Program-made: the position numbers and the translations under genes
Source: Mycteria americana
Lineage: Eukaryota; Chordata; Aves; Ciconiiformes; Ciconiidae
Direction: 5' to 3'
Length of the DNA: 64,000 bases
Assembly (NCBI RefSeq): GCF_035582795.1
Contig: NC_134373.1
Coordinates: 13,538,001 to 13,602,000 of the forward strand
Notes under the pieces: model-generated
Told to the model about the DNA's origin: nothing
The model's input: only the letters and a program-made list of their open reading frames with translations
The model's database searches: none
Shown: one piece after another, positions 35,901-46,900 of the stretch
How positions within the stretch are numbered: position 1 is the first letter of the stretch
How the letters are laid out: every line of letters starts with the position of its first letter

Positions 35901-38900
35901 CAATACCTTACTGACTGGCACTAACACTTTGCAGTGAAGAACCCTGAAAGATTGTGGGCAAAATGATGAGTAACAGGGACAGCTCAACAGATTTCTTCAC
36001 GAGAATTCTGACAACAGTAATTACCACTGCCCTTTTTTGCAAGGCGAGCTATGTAGCTTACAAGCTCATTCACTCTGCTTTAGTGCATTTTGTAACATGG
36101 ACTCTTATTAGAACTGCACCTTTCCACTGCTTTCTTGTGGAATATTAACTGAGTGGAACTTCCAGAAAAATTATGAATCAGTACCTGGATAAATTAATAT
36201 TTTTCCCAGAAGCTGCAGGTGGAATAGCCAGAATTAAGTTAATTTCTGTCCAGAACAGGGGTTACACTTAATTCTGGTTTCATACATTCAGATTTCATGA
36301 GCAGTTGTGAACTTCATCCACAGTAAGGAAATAATCTGAATCCTCTGTTAAAAATTTCAGACTTTCTCCTCTAAGAGCGTGTGTGCGTAAAAGAAACAGC
36401 ATACAGTCACCCTTAAGGTACAAAGCAGAAAAAAGATTCAGTACCAGAATATTAATAACTTGCTCAGGCTCAAGTCCCTCAACAGGAACTCCATTTACTT
36501 CCACCAGTTTGTCTCCAGCATACAGCAACCCTACAGTGAAAACAAGGATGAAAGCAGCAGCAGCAGTTTTATCACAGCATGGATTATCTTGGGTAGGCGA
36601 GGCAGGGACACACAGATATACCACAGGTTTGGAAGTCAGCATTAAAAGTTTCCATACACCAGGTATGCAGGAAGACATTTTGGATTTAGGCTATATTGCC
36701 CCTGGATAGGACTGCAGACTTCCATGGGTCACAAGAAGCTTGCATGCTTCAGTATTCTTATTTCCTCCCACCTCCCCTATATAACGTTTACAATCCATTG
36801 ATGATTTTGCTTTAAAAGTAGCAGAAACATTTTAATGTAGCTCCATTTCCCAAAGTAATTTCTGAACCTATTCTAGCTAAACCCATCATGTTAATAGACC
36901 ATGAGACTTGGAATCAGACCCTGAAAAATTCCAGGTCCAGTGGGAGGTCTTGGGACTCCTCTCTGTCCTTTACAAAGTCTTCACAATATTGTTTACTTTT
37001 ACATTTTCCTTCAGCTCAATTAAAACATTAATCAAACTAGGAACTTAATCAGCTATTGCCTATAGTTTAGGTTTTCTTCCTTTACAAAGGCCAGAAAATA
37101 CTAAAAGGAACTTTTAAATAATGATTACAGTTCAATTTTACTTCCAATGTTTTACGTTTTAGTTACATTACATTTCCCAAGGAACATGGAACACGTTCAA
37201 TTCTAGGATGACGAAAGTAGTAACATTTCCAAGGAAACTCCTTGGAAGATTGCTTAGCAACTAATGCTACCAAAGTGTTTAGTAGACTAGAGTCAAGAAG
37301 TATTACTACATATTCCTCAAAGCCCGTTATCTTATCGAATCGCAGACTACTGATGTCTTCCATTTCTCCATCAGGGAATGAGCTGCTGGTATTCATACTA
37401 CACTGCAGTTTGGGATACTCCTGATCAATCTCATGACAGATTTATCCAGGTATTGGTGCCAAGAATACATAATGAAAACTGGATTTGTACCTCAACTCAG
37501 TCTCAAACATAGCACATTCATATGAAAATTAATGAAACCAGAGTCAAAGTCACTGCAATGCATCACTATTTACAGTGCTGTCCAATGTAGACATCTTCTT
37601 GCTCTATAATGAAAGACTAATTGTAGAAGCTAAGCTATTATCTTACTTCAAATATCTTATTTCAAGTTCAAGTTCTTGTATTACTTTAAATTACACATAC
37701 CACTTCTGTCTGCTAGTCCACCATGGATCACACGGGCAACCATTATGTCACCTGTTACCTCATGGCGTTTAATGGTGGCACCCTGGCAAATAAAAAACAA
37801 AAAAACCACACTGATCACTGAAGAACCCGTGTAAGTTTCCTGTCACATCACAAGTCTGATCTTCGCAGTGACAAAAAGGCACTTTTGTGCCTTTTGAAAG
37901 CCTTTTTAACACCACACAGATCTAGTGATAATGTAACATTATTAATACAAAGTTCTTCAATCTCTTCCACTTCCATCATACTGAAATAACCTCACTGACT
38001 GCCTGCAAGAAATCTTTTCTACATCAAATATTACAGCTATCTTTTCCTAAAACAGATTAGTTACGCTGTACAATGTTTTCCGCTTATAAGTGCAAATAAT
38101 TTCTAAAGAACCTTTCAGGGTCTCTCCTCCCTTCCTTACTATTTTGGCCAAAGGAACAGCTCTCAATCCTATTTGCGTTTTCATTATATGAGATAAAAAC
38201 ATCTACCAAATGTTCAAACTCCAAGCAGACAAGGCACTGAACAACCTGCTCTAGTGGTACCCACACTGAGCAGGGCTAGGTGGTCTCCTAAGGCCCCTTC
38301 CAACCTCAACAATTCTTGTGATTCTGTGAAAACTGGACAAGAATGCACACAATCTCTGTGACATTCCTGGAAAGAAACCAATACGCATTATCAATACTTG
38401 TGTAAGCTAAAATAATTTGACAGACATCAGAAAGCTCCCTCACCAGAGGCTGGTTGTTTTTCACTAAGCAGACAATCCTCATAGCTTCCTCATTTTCAGG
38501 TATGTTGTCTGGCAGTGGTGGAAGGGTTGGTTCAAAATCTTTCTGGGCCACAGTATCATGAGCAAATAGCAAGGCCTGTTACAAACAAAACCAAGAAAAC
38601 CAACCAACCCATAAGCAAAGATCATACAATAGAACAGCTTTAAACAGTGACTGGTCAGAAGACAGAAATCGGTGAGTAAGTTCCTATGTGAACAGAGATT
38701 CCTTTCACACATCAACATTGTCTTCTTTCCACCTGGAAATTCAAACTGTGAAATGAAGTTTTAAGAACAGTTCCTCTCTCTGCTTCTTCTGCAAAACTTA
38801 CAAAAGATGAAACATTTCTATTTGGAACTCCAGGGTAAAGAATGCAGGTTTTGCAATTACAAGGAAGATTTGGTGTTTATGTCTGCATCGACTGCTCAGA

Positions 38901-41900
38901 ATTTAACTTTAAGAAACATCTCTCTCAAACATAGCCTTTAAATAAAATGCAGCCCACTGCAGGTACTTCAGATACACAGTCCACATCTGATTCACGACTA
39001 GATTAGTTCGTGACTAGGAAACTATGTCTCTTCTGGCTCTTTTGCCAATTCTTGTGAACAGCTGGCCATCTGTTTCTTTTCCCACTGCAGACGGCTCTAT
39101 GAGCAAACTTTTTCTTTCCTTAAGCAGGACTTGCCTTTAAGTGTGGAGCTCGCAGTAGTCGTCTTAGCTCTTTGATCTCTCCAGACTGAGGGGCTTCACG
39201 TAGTAACTCTACCACCTGACAAATGTAAGAGAGAAAGCACAGAGACTGGTTCTGGTGGACAATTAATTTAGAAAGCTCTAAATTGAACTTAGAGGAATAT
39301 GGTATGGTAAGAGTGTTAAGCCCCCCATGTTATATGACTCGGAACATATCCATACAGTTTGCTCTAGAATTGGACAGTGTGACCACAGCTGCACAACACT
39401 CTGTACCAGGCTTAATTTAGTTCAGGCACAGTGCCACGCGCTCTAAATTATTTTTTTTCTCCTGTGCCTCAACCAATTTCATCACTAGTGTCAGCTTCTC
39501 CACTTAGTCATTACCTCTCCCTCTAATTCAGAAATTTAAGAATTAATCAGCTATTATGATTAGAAAAATCCAAAAGCTTTTCAAAATCCTTCTGACAGAC
39601 TGCCTGATTGTAGCCATAACACTGAACCACACAGTTACATGGAAAGAAAAATATACGGCCAGTGGTTAAAACAAATAATTTGTGTGTTTATTACACTGGC
39701 CAGGGCTCATGCAGTCCAGTGATCACAGCTGTATGCATTTCTCATCCCCCCCCTCTGTTAACATAGTAAGAGTTACCAAGTAGTTTGACAAATGTGTGAG
39801 GGGAGAATCTTTCAAGTTTACATAGTATACTCAGACCTGAGACACAAAACAAATACCAGAACGCTGTTATCTGCAGCTAAGTTGACTAATCTGCTATAAG
39901 TAAAGCGATACATTATATATACACAGTCTTACCTCACGAGTCAGCGCACGTGCCTGCAGCGTGACAGGAACTGGTCTTTTTCCGAGGTAGTGTTGGAGGC
40001 ATTCATAAATCTATTGCATGCCATGATAGACAAGACAATGCAATGATGATATGATCTGTTCACATGATTATATAGATACATACACAACACACAAAGGACA
40101 ATATTGTATTTCTAGGAATTTCTCAGTCCAACTAGAGCCAAAGAGCTTGCAGTCTCGATCCTTAATGTCTAATGCATCTGGAATTGAGTCTATAATTCAT
40201 TGTCTTTCCACATTATCATCCAGCTAGCCAGTTATGCTGTAGTTTTGAATTTTCCAATAAGAAAAGCTGATTAGACAGGACAATAGCCTGATAGTGTCAA
40301 TTCTCTGACTTTAGCAGGCCTGATGAACAAAGTAAATTTAACTTAAAACAAAATAAATTGCTGTATTTAAAATGACCTTATGGACATTCTTATCCACTGC
40401 AAGTTTTTCTTCTTTAAAATTTAAAGATTTTAAAAATCCTTGTTAGAGGATGAGCAGAATTTGTGCAGAATTTGTACAGAATTTGTCTCAGAGATACAAT
40501 TCTGCTCAAGAGAGAAACACCAGCCAAAACTCTGTTCTGTAACAACATAAAATCTTCAACTACACATCAGATCAGTGTGGGCAAACCAAAAAAATATTTC
40601 ACAAGCATCCATGCCAAGAAGTGGGATGCATAGCCATGGAAAGATTTAAAAATAGAAAAGACAGCTGAGCAGTGCTGTCATCAGCCTATGTCTCCATTTT
40701 CTGCCCTTAATACGGACGTGTAAGGTAGAAGAGCTTTAATGTCTAGGACATTATGAAAGAGAATACATTTCTTTTTTTCTTTAAAGCAAAAGTGATATTG
40801 TTCACCTTGACTGCTGATGTTAGGACTGACATTAGGAATATCAGCACTTAGTGTAAATAAGAATTTATTGTGCTGATATGGCAAAATAAAGTAGCTATCC
40901 CCTAGAGATTGTTCTCTAGGAAACCTTTGCCTTCACAGCTGAATATTACTTTACCTTTAAGAGTGCTTGCAGCCAGCGGGATCTGAGCAGATCATATAAC
41001 ATGCCAACGCCATTGACATCTCTTTTACAGAGCAAACTCAGTTCTTCTAGCACTAGAGTCAGAACATGAGATATACCTGAGCCCAAGAAACAGAAAAGTG
41101 CAAGACATTTCATTTCAAATAGAAGACCAACCAAAGCCAAACAGTGACCCAGGCCTTTGAAAAGCACCTTTCCCCAGTTCGTATTTCCAAGAAATCCACC
41201 CATTTCCTGTCTGCTTTGCTTTCTTCCTGCAATTAACTCCATTGCATAAAAACTTTATTTTATTATGTTATTAACCAGCAGGGTTAGGTCAATACTAGCA
41301 ATTTCCAACTGACCTGTGAGAAAAACATACAGGGACGCTCACACATTTTCAATCTGGGTTCAAGCTTGTACCTCCTACTGAGAAGGGGTAAACATAAAAA
41401 ATTGCCTTGTTCATTTTATAGCCTTTGCTTTTGGATGACCCACTGTTTGGGCCAGCGACCATCTGTTTTTCTCCACTCTTGAGAAGTGCAGACATTTTGG
41501 AGAATATCACTAATGAAAATGCAAATTCCTGCCAAACACATACCGTTGCCACAGATACCCGCAACACGTCTCAGGAAAGGGGAAGAACCGTTCTTACTAT
41601 CAGAAACAGCACTTGAACTGTTAGGAACAGTATTCTAATACAGTGGAAAACTGAAAAATCCAGTGTCTTCCTAAAATCTCAAGGAGGCAGAAGCTAAGAC
41701 GTGACAAATAGATAAGATGTTACACAAAGTCAGCCCTAGATACAAACTGGATTTTTGTGCGTGCATGGAATTTAACTTTACCTCAGAAATGACAACAGAT
41801 AATTTCTGGTATGTGACACTCTTCCCAATAAACACAATGTTTATAACAGCACTAATACAATACCACACCAAATGCTAGGAGATAGATTTATTAAGTTATA

Positions 41901-43944
41901 AGGGTTCTTAAAGAGACCATAAGAGTTGGATGCTTGACTCCCACTGAATGTCAAAAGGAAAGTAAGTTCTCAATTCTTGTGTATTGTGGTAAGCACAAGC
42001 TGCCTCTTTGCTTTTTAGTGCCAAAGTAATCATACAATACAATTGTATCTGGAGACTTTCCTTTGTATTTATTTGTTTGCAACATTGAACTTGGTGTGTT
42101 TCAATGAGTAATATTGTAATACAAGAAAAATGTTGAAATAAAACCAAGACAATAGGAGCTTCTAAGGTTACAGCTGCCTATGTCAAAATAATTTCTTAAA
42201 ACTAAAGCTCATCCAGCAGATCCAGAATAGCTGAGTACTCGCTACTGCAGACAGTATCATCAGTTGCTATCATCCAGTCACCACAGCTAACCAAAACGTG
42301 GAAGCCCTTCTTTACTTATTTCTCTCCTGAGCACAACGTTTATAGCCATTGACAGTTAATTGTTTCCTGTATCAGCTCTAGACCTCGATGTTAGCAACAC
42401 TTACATGAGCTCTATCTTCAACTTTAATTTCACCGAGGTATTTTCCTTATGCATGAATTTACAAACGCACTTGCCTGCTAAGTTTCTGCAGATGGGACTT
42501 TTGCCTCAATCATCAGGCAGAATTATTGAGTATCCAAACTGGGAAAGCCTGGAAATCTACCTCATCATCAAAAGAATCATCTGTTTCTGGAAAGCAGACA
42601 TCTAAGCACCTACAAAAATGATAAACTCAGTGAACCCTGACTGTGAGCCCCACAGGGAAATATCTCCCAAAACACAGTTAACTTAAAAGGATTCTCTTCT
42701 ACAGGAACTTCCTAGTGCCTAATAGAACATTACCTTTGGTGGAGACACTTTTTAAGATCTTTTCCTCGTTACTGGTTGCCTCTTTTTGAGATGACTTGTA
42801 CTGTCTCCTAGAATGCTATCCCTACATTAAACTGAGCTCATATAGACCAAGATGTTCCATAAAGAAGCACAAACCTTCAAACAACAGAGAATCATTTCCT
42901 TAAGCAAAAAAAAACTTCTTGCAGTTATTAGTAATTATTGATACAGCTGCAGAGACCCTTGACTTTATAAGACAGAAACAAATGCCAGGTATTCTCTTCT
43001 GACGCTAACTGCATACCACCATTAAACATCAAGAATAATTCCAATTATTAAGTAGTAAATACTTCTAGACATGTTCATCTCTCTCTTGACTCAATGGAAG
43101 AAGAGTTACAGGGACCAAGGAATAAAACTTTTTGTCAGTTTTCTTTCTCTTTGAAGAAGAGATGCAAAAGTTAGGAGTACCATTATCTTGACTGCAGACT
43201 GTTGGCACCTCCATCTTTTCCTTTATTCCAGGAGATTCCACCCACTTTGAGTACTGCATTCACGCCAAGTAGGTTTCACAAAGATAGATGCTGAACTAGG
43301 GAAGAGAGTACACTCATATCAGAATACTGTCAGGTATTTTAGATTGGTAAGAAAGCAGAATTTAAAATAAGGGGGGGCAACCATTCATATTTGAAGTCCA
43401 CAACAGGTTGCAAGCATAAATTAAATACACAAGTCCCACCTGTAAATTCAGTTACCCACCAGCGTCCAAAATGCACACAAACCTCAACTGCAATATGACA
43501 TTTTATTTCCTTCATGGAATTATCATTAGCTTGCTTCATTAAGCCATCTAAAATAAGCTATTTTCTACATCTTCTGTTCCCCAGCTTTTTAAGTGCAATA
43601 CATGGAAAGTTATAATTTTTTCCAAAGACTTTTAAAGCTTGTTTTACATAAAGATAGCTTGGAAAATAACCATATTCAAGAACATATTACATTTAATTCC
43701 TCTTGTTATTGACACAATATTAAAATTGAAAGATTCAGGAGTTTCTATTGAGTTTTCATTGAGCAAGGACATGATTTTGCAAAAAGGGATCCCCGTTTCT
43801 ATGACTGTTAGAATTTAAGGTCTTTGAAGGATTTGTTCCACAAAGGTTTCGTATTTTCCTCTATTTCCTCACAGTGAATTAAAACACAAAAAACCCCCAA
43901 ACCCAAATGAAAAACCCCACACCTTACCTTACTGGTATCATCAT
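20793..43944 (-). CDS. MPP4: MPP4 (MAGUK p55 subfamily member 4), complete, 22 coding exons
   Basis: MPP4 is a membrane-associated guanylate kinase scaffold known from photoreceptor synaptic terminals, where it helps organise Veli/PSD-95/PMCA complexes. Twenty-two minus-strand exons join into 1923 nt (640 residues plus stop; human about 637). Domains: two L27 domains (about 31-150), PDZ (about 152-240; [21 protein letters not shown]), SH3 (about 250-315; ALWWQAR), an acidic HOOK linker built from mini-exons (about 316-380), and a guanylate-kinase-like domain (about 430-625). The nucleotide-binding loop reads GPAGVGVN and lacks the catalytic P-loop lysine, so the domain should be a non-enzymatic binding module, as is usual for MAGUKs. 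The proposed start is an ATGATG pair at 43939-43944 with an upstream in-frame stop. Upstream non-coding exons and the promoter were not found. One intron has a GC donor. Confidence 0.97.
21973..22107 (-). CDS. MPP4: MPP4 coding exon 21 (GUK)
   Basis: The acceptor is ATTTGCAG and the donor GTGAGA. The 135 bases encode [20 protein letters not shown], then [20 protein letters not shown]. Phase 0-0. Confidence 0.97.
24053..24161 (-). CDS. MPP4: MPP4 coding exon 20 (GUK)
   Basis: The acceptor is GTTGCAG and the donor GTGAGT. The 109 bases encode [20 protein letters not shown] and [16 protein letters not shown]. Ends in phase 0. Confidence 0.98.
24974..25067 (-). CDS. MPP4: MPP4 coding exon 19 (GUK)
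   Basis: The acceptor is CTTTCAG and the donor GTAACT. The 94 bases encode [20 protein letters not shown] and [11 protein letters not shown], the GMP-binding-like region. Ends in phase 2. Confidence 0.97.
26053..26133 (-). CDS. MPP4: MPP4 coding exon 18 (GUK, degenerate P-loop)
   Basis: The acceptor is CTTTTCAG and the donor GTATGT. The 81 bases encode [20 protein letters not shown] and EFQSAVP. The kinase P-loop lysine is replaced, as in human MPP4 (GPSGVGV). Confidence 0.97.
26800..26818. repeat. T19 run in an MPP4 intron
   Basis: A homopolymer of about 19 T on the plus strand in the intron between MPP4 coding exons 17 and 18. It is an A run on the sense strand. Confidence 0.85.
27039..27209 (-). 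CDS. MPP4: MPP4 coding exon 17 (GUK start)
   Basis: The acceptor is CCTTACAG and the donor GTAAGA. The 171 bases encode [35 protein letters not shown] and IILVG, the entry into the guanylate-kinase-like fold. Confidence 0.98.
28046..28087 (-). CDS. MPP4: MPP4 coding exon 16, 42 nt
   Basis: The acceptor is TATTCTAG and the donor GTACGC. It encodes [14 protein letters not shown], corresponding to human DKEEFVGYGQKFFI. Phase 1-1, closing the acidic linker. Confidence 0.93.
29583..29597 (-). CDS. MPP4: MPP4 coding exon 15, 15-nt mini-exon
   Basis: Fifteen bases (AGGAGCTTAAAGAAG) sit between a CATGCAG acceptor and a GTAAC donor. They encode EELKE, corresponding to human EELSE. Phase 1-1. Confidence 0.85.
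30843..30863 (-). CDS. MPP4: MPP4 coding exon 14, 21-nt mini-exon
   Basis: The acceptor is AAACAAG and the donor GTAAGT. It encodes DEETFES, identical to the human heptapeptide I recall. Phase 1-1. Confidence 0.92.
31617..31655 (-). CDS. MPP4: MPP4 coding exon 13, 39 nt
   Basis: The acceptor is ATCTGTAG and the donor GTAACT. It encodes [13 protein letters not shown], matching human EDDMKIDEKCVEA. Phase 1-1. Confidence 0.95.
32385..32432. repeat. Purine tract in an MPP4 intron
   Basis: About 48 bases that are almost all purine on the plus strand (GGGGGAGAAAGAGGGAGAGA-like), hence a pyrimidine tract in the MPP4 transcript. It lies upstream of mini-exon 13. Confidence 0.8.
32715..32732 (-). 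CDS. MPP4: MPP4 coding exon 12, 18-nt mini-exon
   Basis: Eighteen bases (TAAGCACTGTGGAAGAAG) lie between a GTGGACAG acceptor and a GTAGGA donor. They encode LSTVEE across the junctions, matching human TLSISMEEE. Phase 1-1, so skipping would not shift the frame. Confidence 0.85.
33505..33569 (-). CDS. MPP4: MPP4 coding exon 11 (HOOK)
   Basis: The acceptor is TATGTAG. The 65 bases encode [20 protein letters not shown] plus V. Three overlapping GT positions exist at the 3' end; only GTGT followed by GTGAGT keeps the downstream frame open. Ends in phase 1. Confidence 0.92.
34362..34388. repeat. C16-T11 tract in an MPP4 intron
   Basis: Sixteen C followed by eleven T on the plus strand; on the MPP4 sense strand this is A11 then G16. 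It lies between coding exons 10 and 11. Confidence 0.9.
34731..34927 (-). CDS. MPP4: MPP4 coding exon 10 (SH3)
   Basis: The acceptor is TTCACCAG and the donor GTAAAG. The 197 bases encode [35 protein letters not shown] and [13 protein letters not shown], an SH3 domain of MAGUK type. Ends in phase 2. Confidence 0.98.
35380..35451 (-). CDS. MPP4: MPP4 coding exon 9
   Basis: The acceptor is CATTTAG and the donor GTAAGA. The 72 bases encode [20 protein letters not shown] and NQTT, the last PDZ strand and the linker to SH3. Phase 0-0. Confidence 0.95.
36445..36530 (-). CDS. MPP4: MPP4 coding exon 8 (PDZ)
   Basis: The acceptor is TCACTGTAG and the donor GTACTG. The 86 bases encode [20 protein letters not shown] and EPEQVINIL, the PDZ helix region. 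Ends in phase 0. Confidence 0.97.
37701..37782 (-). CDS. MPP4: MPP4 coding exon 7 (PDZ)
   Basis: The acceptor is TTGCCAG and the donor GTATGT. The 82 bases encode [20 protein letters not shown] and GGLADRSG, the central PDZ strands. Ends in phase 1. Confidence 0.97.
38200..38331 (+). mobile_element. Old CR1 LINE 3' fragment
   Basis: GCACTGAACAACCTGCTCTA, GAGCAGGGCTAGGTGGTCTC, AGGCCCCTTCCAACCTCAAC and TTCTTGTGATTCTGTGAAA follow the CR1 3' end order with substitutions. It lies in the MPP4 intron just downstream of exon 6. Confidence 0.75.
38444..38575 (-). CDS. MPP4: MPP4 coding exon 6 (L27 end, PDZ start)
   Basis: The acceptor is TGTAACAG and the donor GTGAGG. The 132 bases encode [32 protein letters not shown] and [12 protein letters not shown], where the PDZ domain starts. 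Phase 0-0. Confidence 0.97.
39135..39215 (-). CDS. MPP4: MPP4 coding exon 5 (L27), GC donor
   Basis: The acceptor is TTGTCAG. The 81 bases encode [20 protein letters not shown] and LRAPHLK. The exon ends AAAG followed by GCAAGT, a GC-AG intron, because no GT donor fits. Phase 0-0 with ALLFAHDT following. Confidence 0.95.
39933..40010 (-). CDS. MPP4: MPP4 coding exon 4 (L27)
   Basis: The acceptor is GCAATAG and the donor GTAAGA. The 78 bases encode [20 protein letters not shown] and RALTRE, matching human [20 protein letters not shown] in position. Phase 0-0. Confidence 0.95.
40955..41076 (-). CDS. MPP4: MPP4 coding exon 3 (L27)
   Basis: The acceptor is GGGCTCAG and the donor GTAAAG. The 122 bases encode [30 protein letters not shown] and SRWLQALLK, the first L27 domain. 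Phase 1-0. Confidence 0.97.
42734..42807 (-). CDS. MPP4: MPP4 coding exon 2
   Basis: Seventy-four bases follow a TCTAG acceptor and end at a GTAATG donor. The open frame includes [12 protein letters not shown] and runs into [10 protein letters not shown] of exon 3, matching the position of human DKKDMKLSTATNPQNGL. The acceptor reads TAGGAG, so splicing three bases later is also possible and would drop one residue. Confidence 0.82.
43928..43944 (-). CDS. MPP4: MPP4 coding exon 1 (start, proposed)
   Basis: Seventeen bases read ATGATGATACCAGTAAG and are followed by a strong GTAAGG donor. The frame gives MMIPV plus AG, which joins exon 2 exactly in phase. An in-frame TAG lies nine codons upstream of the first ATG. 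The human protein starts MIQSDKG, so a short divergent N-terminus is plausible. This is the least certain MPP4 exon. Confidence 0.68.
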
Positions 43945-46900
43945 CTCTCTCAGGCAATTTATAACTGGTTGCTACTTTTAGAGATAGAGTCAAAGAAGTT
44001 ATTTACTAATCTAAAGAAACCCTCCTATATTATCTTTCATTATAAAAAGCAGCATATACTACCTTATTATTTTTTTAAATTTTAAAATAGGAATTTTTAA
44101 GTAATGCAGGAAGCCAACACTTAACGCTAATTAATCTGTATCCATGTCGCACTGCACTTTTCGCATATAAAAAATAAACCTTCTAAAATTTTCTTCCTAA
44201 TTCCTTCCCTCCCTTAAACTTCTGTGACAATCTATCACTGACCTATAATGTTCCCTTCGACTAAAAATGGAGGAAGCTCTCCAATCTATTGCTAACAGGA
44301 AACAATGCAGTACAAAATTGCTTCAGAGAATTCCCAGAACTCTTCTTTGCAGACAAGTATGGAAATTCCCCAGGGAACACTATATGGTGCATTTCTACCC
44401 CAAAGCATCAGGAATCTACATATGAAAGATCTGAAGTAATTCAGAATCTTCATTACATCCTAGTTGATCTAACTTCAAATCACATTTGATACAAGATTGA
44501 AGATATTGTCATGATTACCAGTATTGTAAGATTACTCTTAAAGAGTTAAATATTTAAGCTGGTCACTGAAGAGATGATTCAGAGAACAAGTTAAAAAAAC
44601 CTGTAACATCAGATATCTGAGCACCTCAGCCAATAGCGAACCACAGTGTGACACTGGATGCACAGTGAATGCCTTGCCAAATTCTGTTAAATATACAGCA
44701 GTTTATCTCCTGGATTAGTAGAGCAAAAAGGCAGCCATTTTCCTCTAGATCGCTTTGTGGGCAGAAAACATCAAAGGTACAAGCAGGAAAAGTATTATCT
44801 TGATCTGCTTATAAAAGTAGAAGGCATTACTGTCACTTTTACTGCACTTAATACTTATTTTTAGAACATGCTTTCTCTCTCCTGTTAAATCATAAAACTG
44901 CTTTCAAAAGGCAGTGGAAATTCAGGGAGGAAAAAAACCCCAGAAGTTATGAGATTATGATTCAAACATTTTATTACTGAGTATTGGTAATTCATTTCAA
45001 GTTACCTCTACAGGATACGCAGTGACACATCTTATTGAAATTCTAATCCAAAGATTGCTTTTAAAATTATGATTTCTCCTTTCAAAGACTAACAAAAATA
45101 TAGTTTGATCCTCCCCCAATACCCAATGCAACATTTCCATTTCATTGTTAGATTACGCTGCATAATCATTTTGCCATTGGGAACAACTGTTTTTCATATT
45201 TTATGAATGTAACACTGAATCATTCTACTACACATCCACTGGGAACTGGGTTTTGAGCTGCAATTTTTTTTTTCCAATAGCCTGAGTTCTGTTCCTTTAA
45301 GAGTTTGCGTTCCCCTTTGTTAAGCTTAGTTGATCTGCCTAATGATGGATTTAACTAAGCAGGCCATATAAATCTAGCCATGAATACCTGTTTCTTAATT
45401 ACTGAAGACATTAGGACAGAAATCTTTACTGTAGGATGGTATAGACATGGAAAGAGGAATCCCTATGTTGCAAAGTACATTCAGGACAGTGGCGCTCCTG
45501 GTTTTCACTGAAGAACAGCAATATGAAAACACAAGTAACCCTCAGCTTGGTTGATCTCTGTCTGTCCCCCCCTTTTTGGAGACTAAAACTCTATAGCTCC
45601 AGATTCAGTTGCAGAAGCGTTTACAAAGAGATGGTACTCAATCTGTGAGTTATGTCCTAAAAGGAAACTTCTTCTGACAGCTTATCCCATAAACTACATT
45701 TCAGAAGCCCCATTTCCTATTATTATTATTACTAGTTCTAAAGCTACTCTGGCTTTTAGCTCTGGTTTTTTTTCAGATTTTTCAAGAACTAAAGACAGAC
45801 CCTGCTGACATCTGTTGGTTCCCACATACAATGGCTGTTTACTTTGCTTTATATAGTCTACACAGACATCCAACAGCATACTCCCAATTCAAAATCCTGA
45901 TCACAGTTTTGTGGTAAAGATGTTTGAAGACAAAAGAAAAGAGCATGTCTAAACACTTCAGATGTACTATAAGGGAGCCAACTCCTGATCTATATATTTC
46001 ACATACTGAAAGTCCAGATTTAAAAATCTGATCACATACATCCCTCAAAAAAACCCCAAAACCAACCCAACTTTTTTCCCCTCAAAAAAGAATAAATGAG
46101 TCAAGTCCCTGTTATAATATAGCTGGGCTTTCTGGGACAACTCCCCTAACCCTAGCTGAATTTGTCTGGCCAACTCACATCTACAAATATATTCTGGTTG
46201 TCAATTGTGATCAACTTTACTTATTACTATGTGTCTGTTACCAGATGTATGATTTTATAGCAGTTGGTTCACTCAAAGCATATACAACTTTTATCCATAA
46301 AGATACTCTACCACCCAGAAGGCTCTCAACACATTGTACTTACAGTAACTTCCCATTCAACAAAGCCCAGTTCTCTCCAGAATAAAACTCCAGTTATTTC
46401 AAGTCTAGATCTGGCTTTTCCTATGTTTTGTCCTATTTAGCTTCGAGGCATCAGACTGCATGCCCTTTTAAGTAGAGTGGGACCCTGCAAACACTTACAG
46501 AGAAACATGTGAAAGACAAGAAATATTTCCAAAAGCTTTTTGCTTTAACTAGTTAAAAGTTTAGAAGACCCCTTAGCCTCAAAATAGACAAGCAAAAACC
46601 CTGAATTTTTTGTAGAAGACTCCTCAGATGCATACTGAAAACTGAATCTCTTCTCTTGTGATAACTGTAGTGAAATTACCATAATCTTTAAACCTGCTTT
46701 GTTCAAGTAGTGTTGTCTACCAAACCGGCATATCACCATATTGACAATTAGCATTGCTTATATTCTATGACAAAACAGAGAAGTTTAAGGGGAGAGAGAA
46801 AAAAAAAAAGCCCACAACTCTCTCCAGTATAGTCTTAAGAATACCTTAATCAAGGTCTCTTTCAGCATTTGGGAGCTGGATCATATTTATTTCTTCTTAG

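Noticed and set aside
42555-42590. 26-nt exon-like segment (CTTTCCAG ... GATGATGAG with GTAGAT donor) between MPP4 exons 2 and 3
   Set aside because: Its splice sites look good, but inserting 26 nt between exons 2 and 3 breaks the frame. Exons 2 and 3 join in phase without it.
43065-43259. 65-residue leftward frame starting [10 protein letters not shown], considered as MPP4 exon 1
   Set aside because: The available donor (GTACTC) leaves one base rather than the two needed by exon 2; the 43928-43944 candidate fits better.
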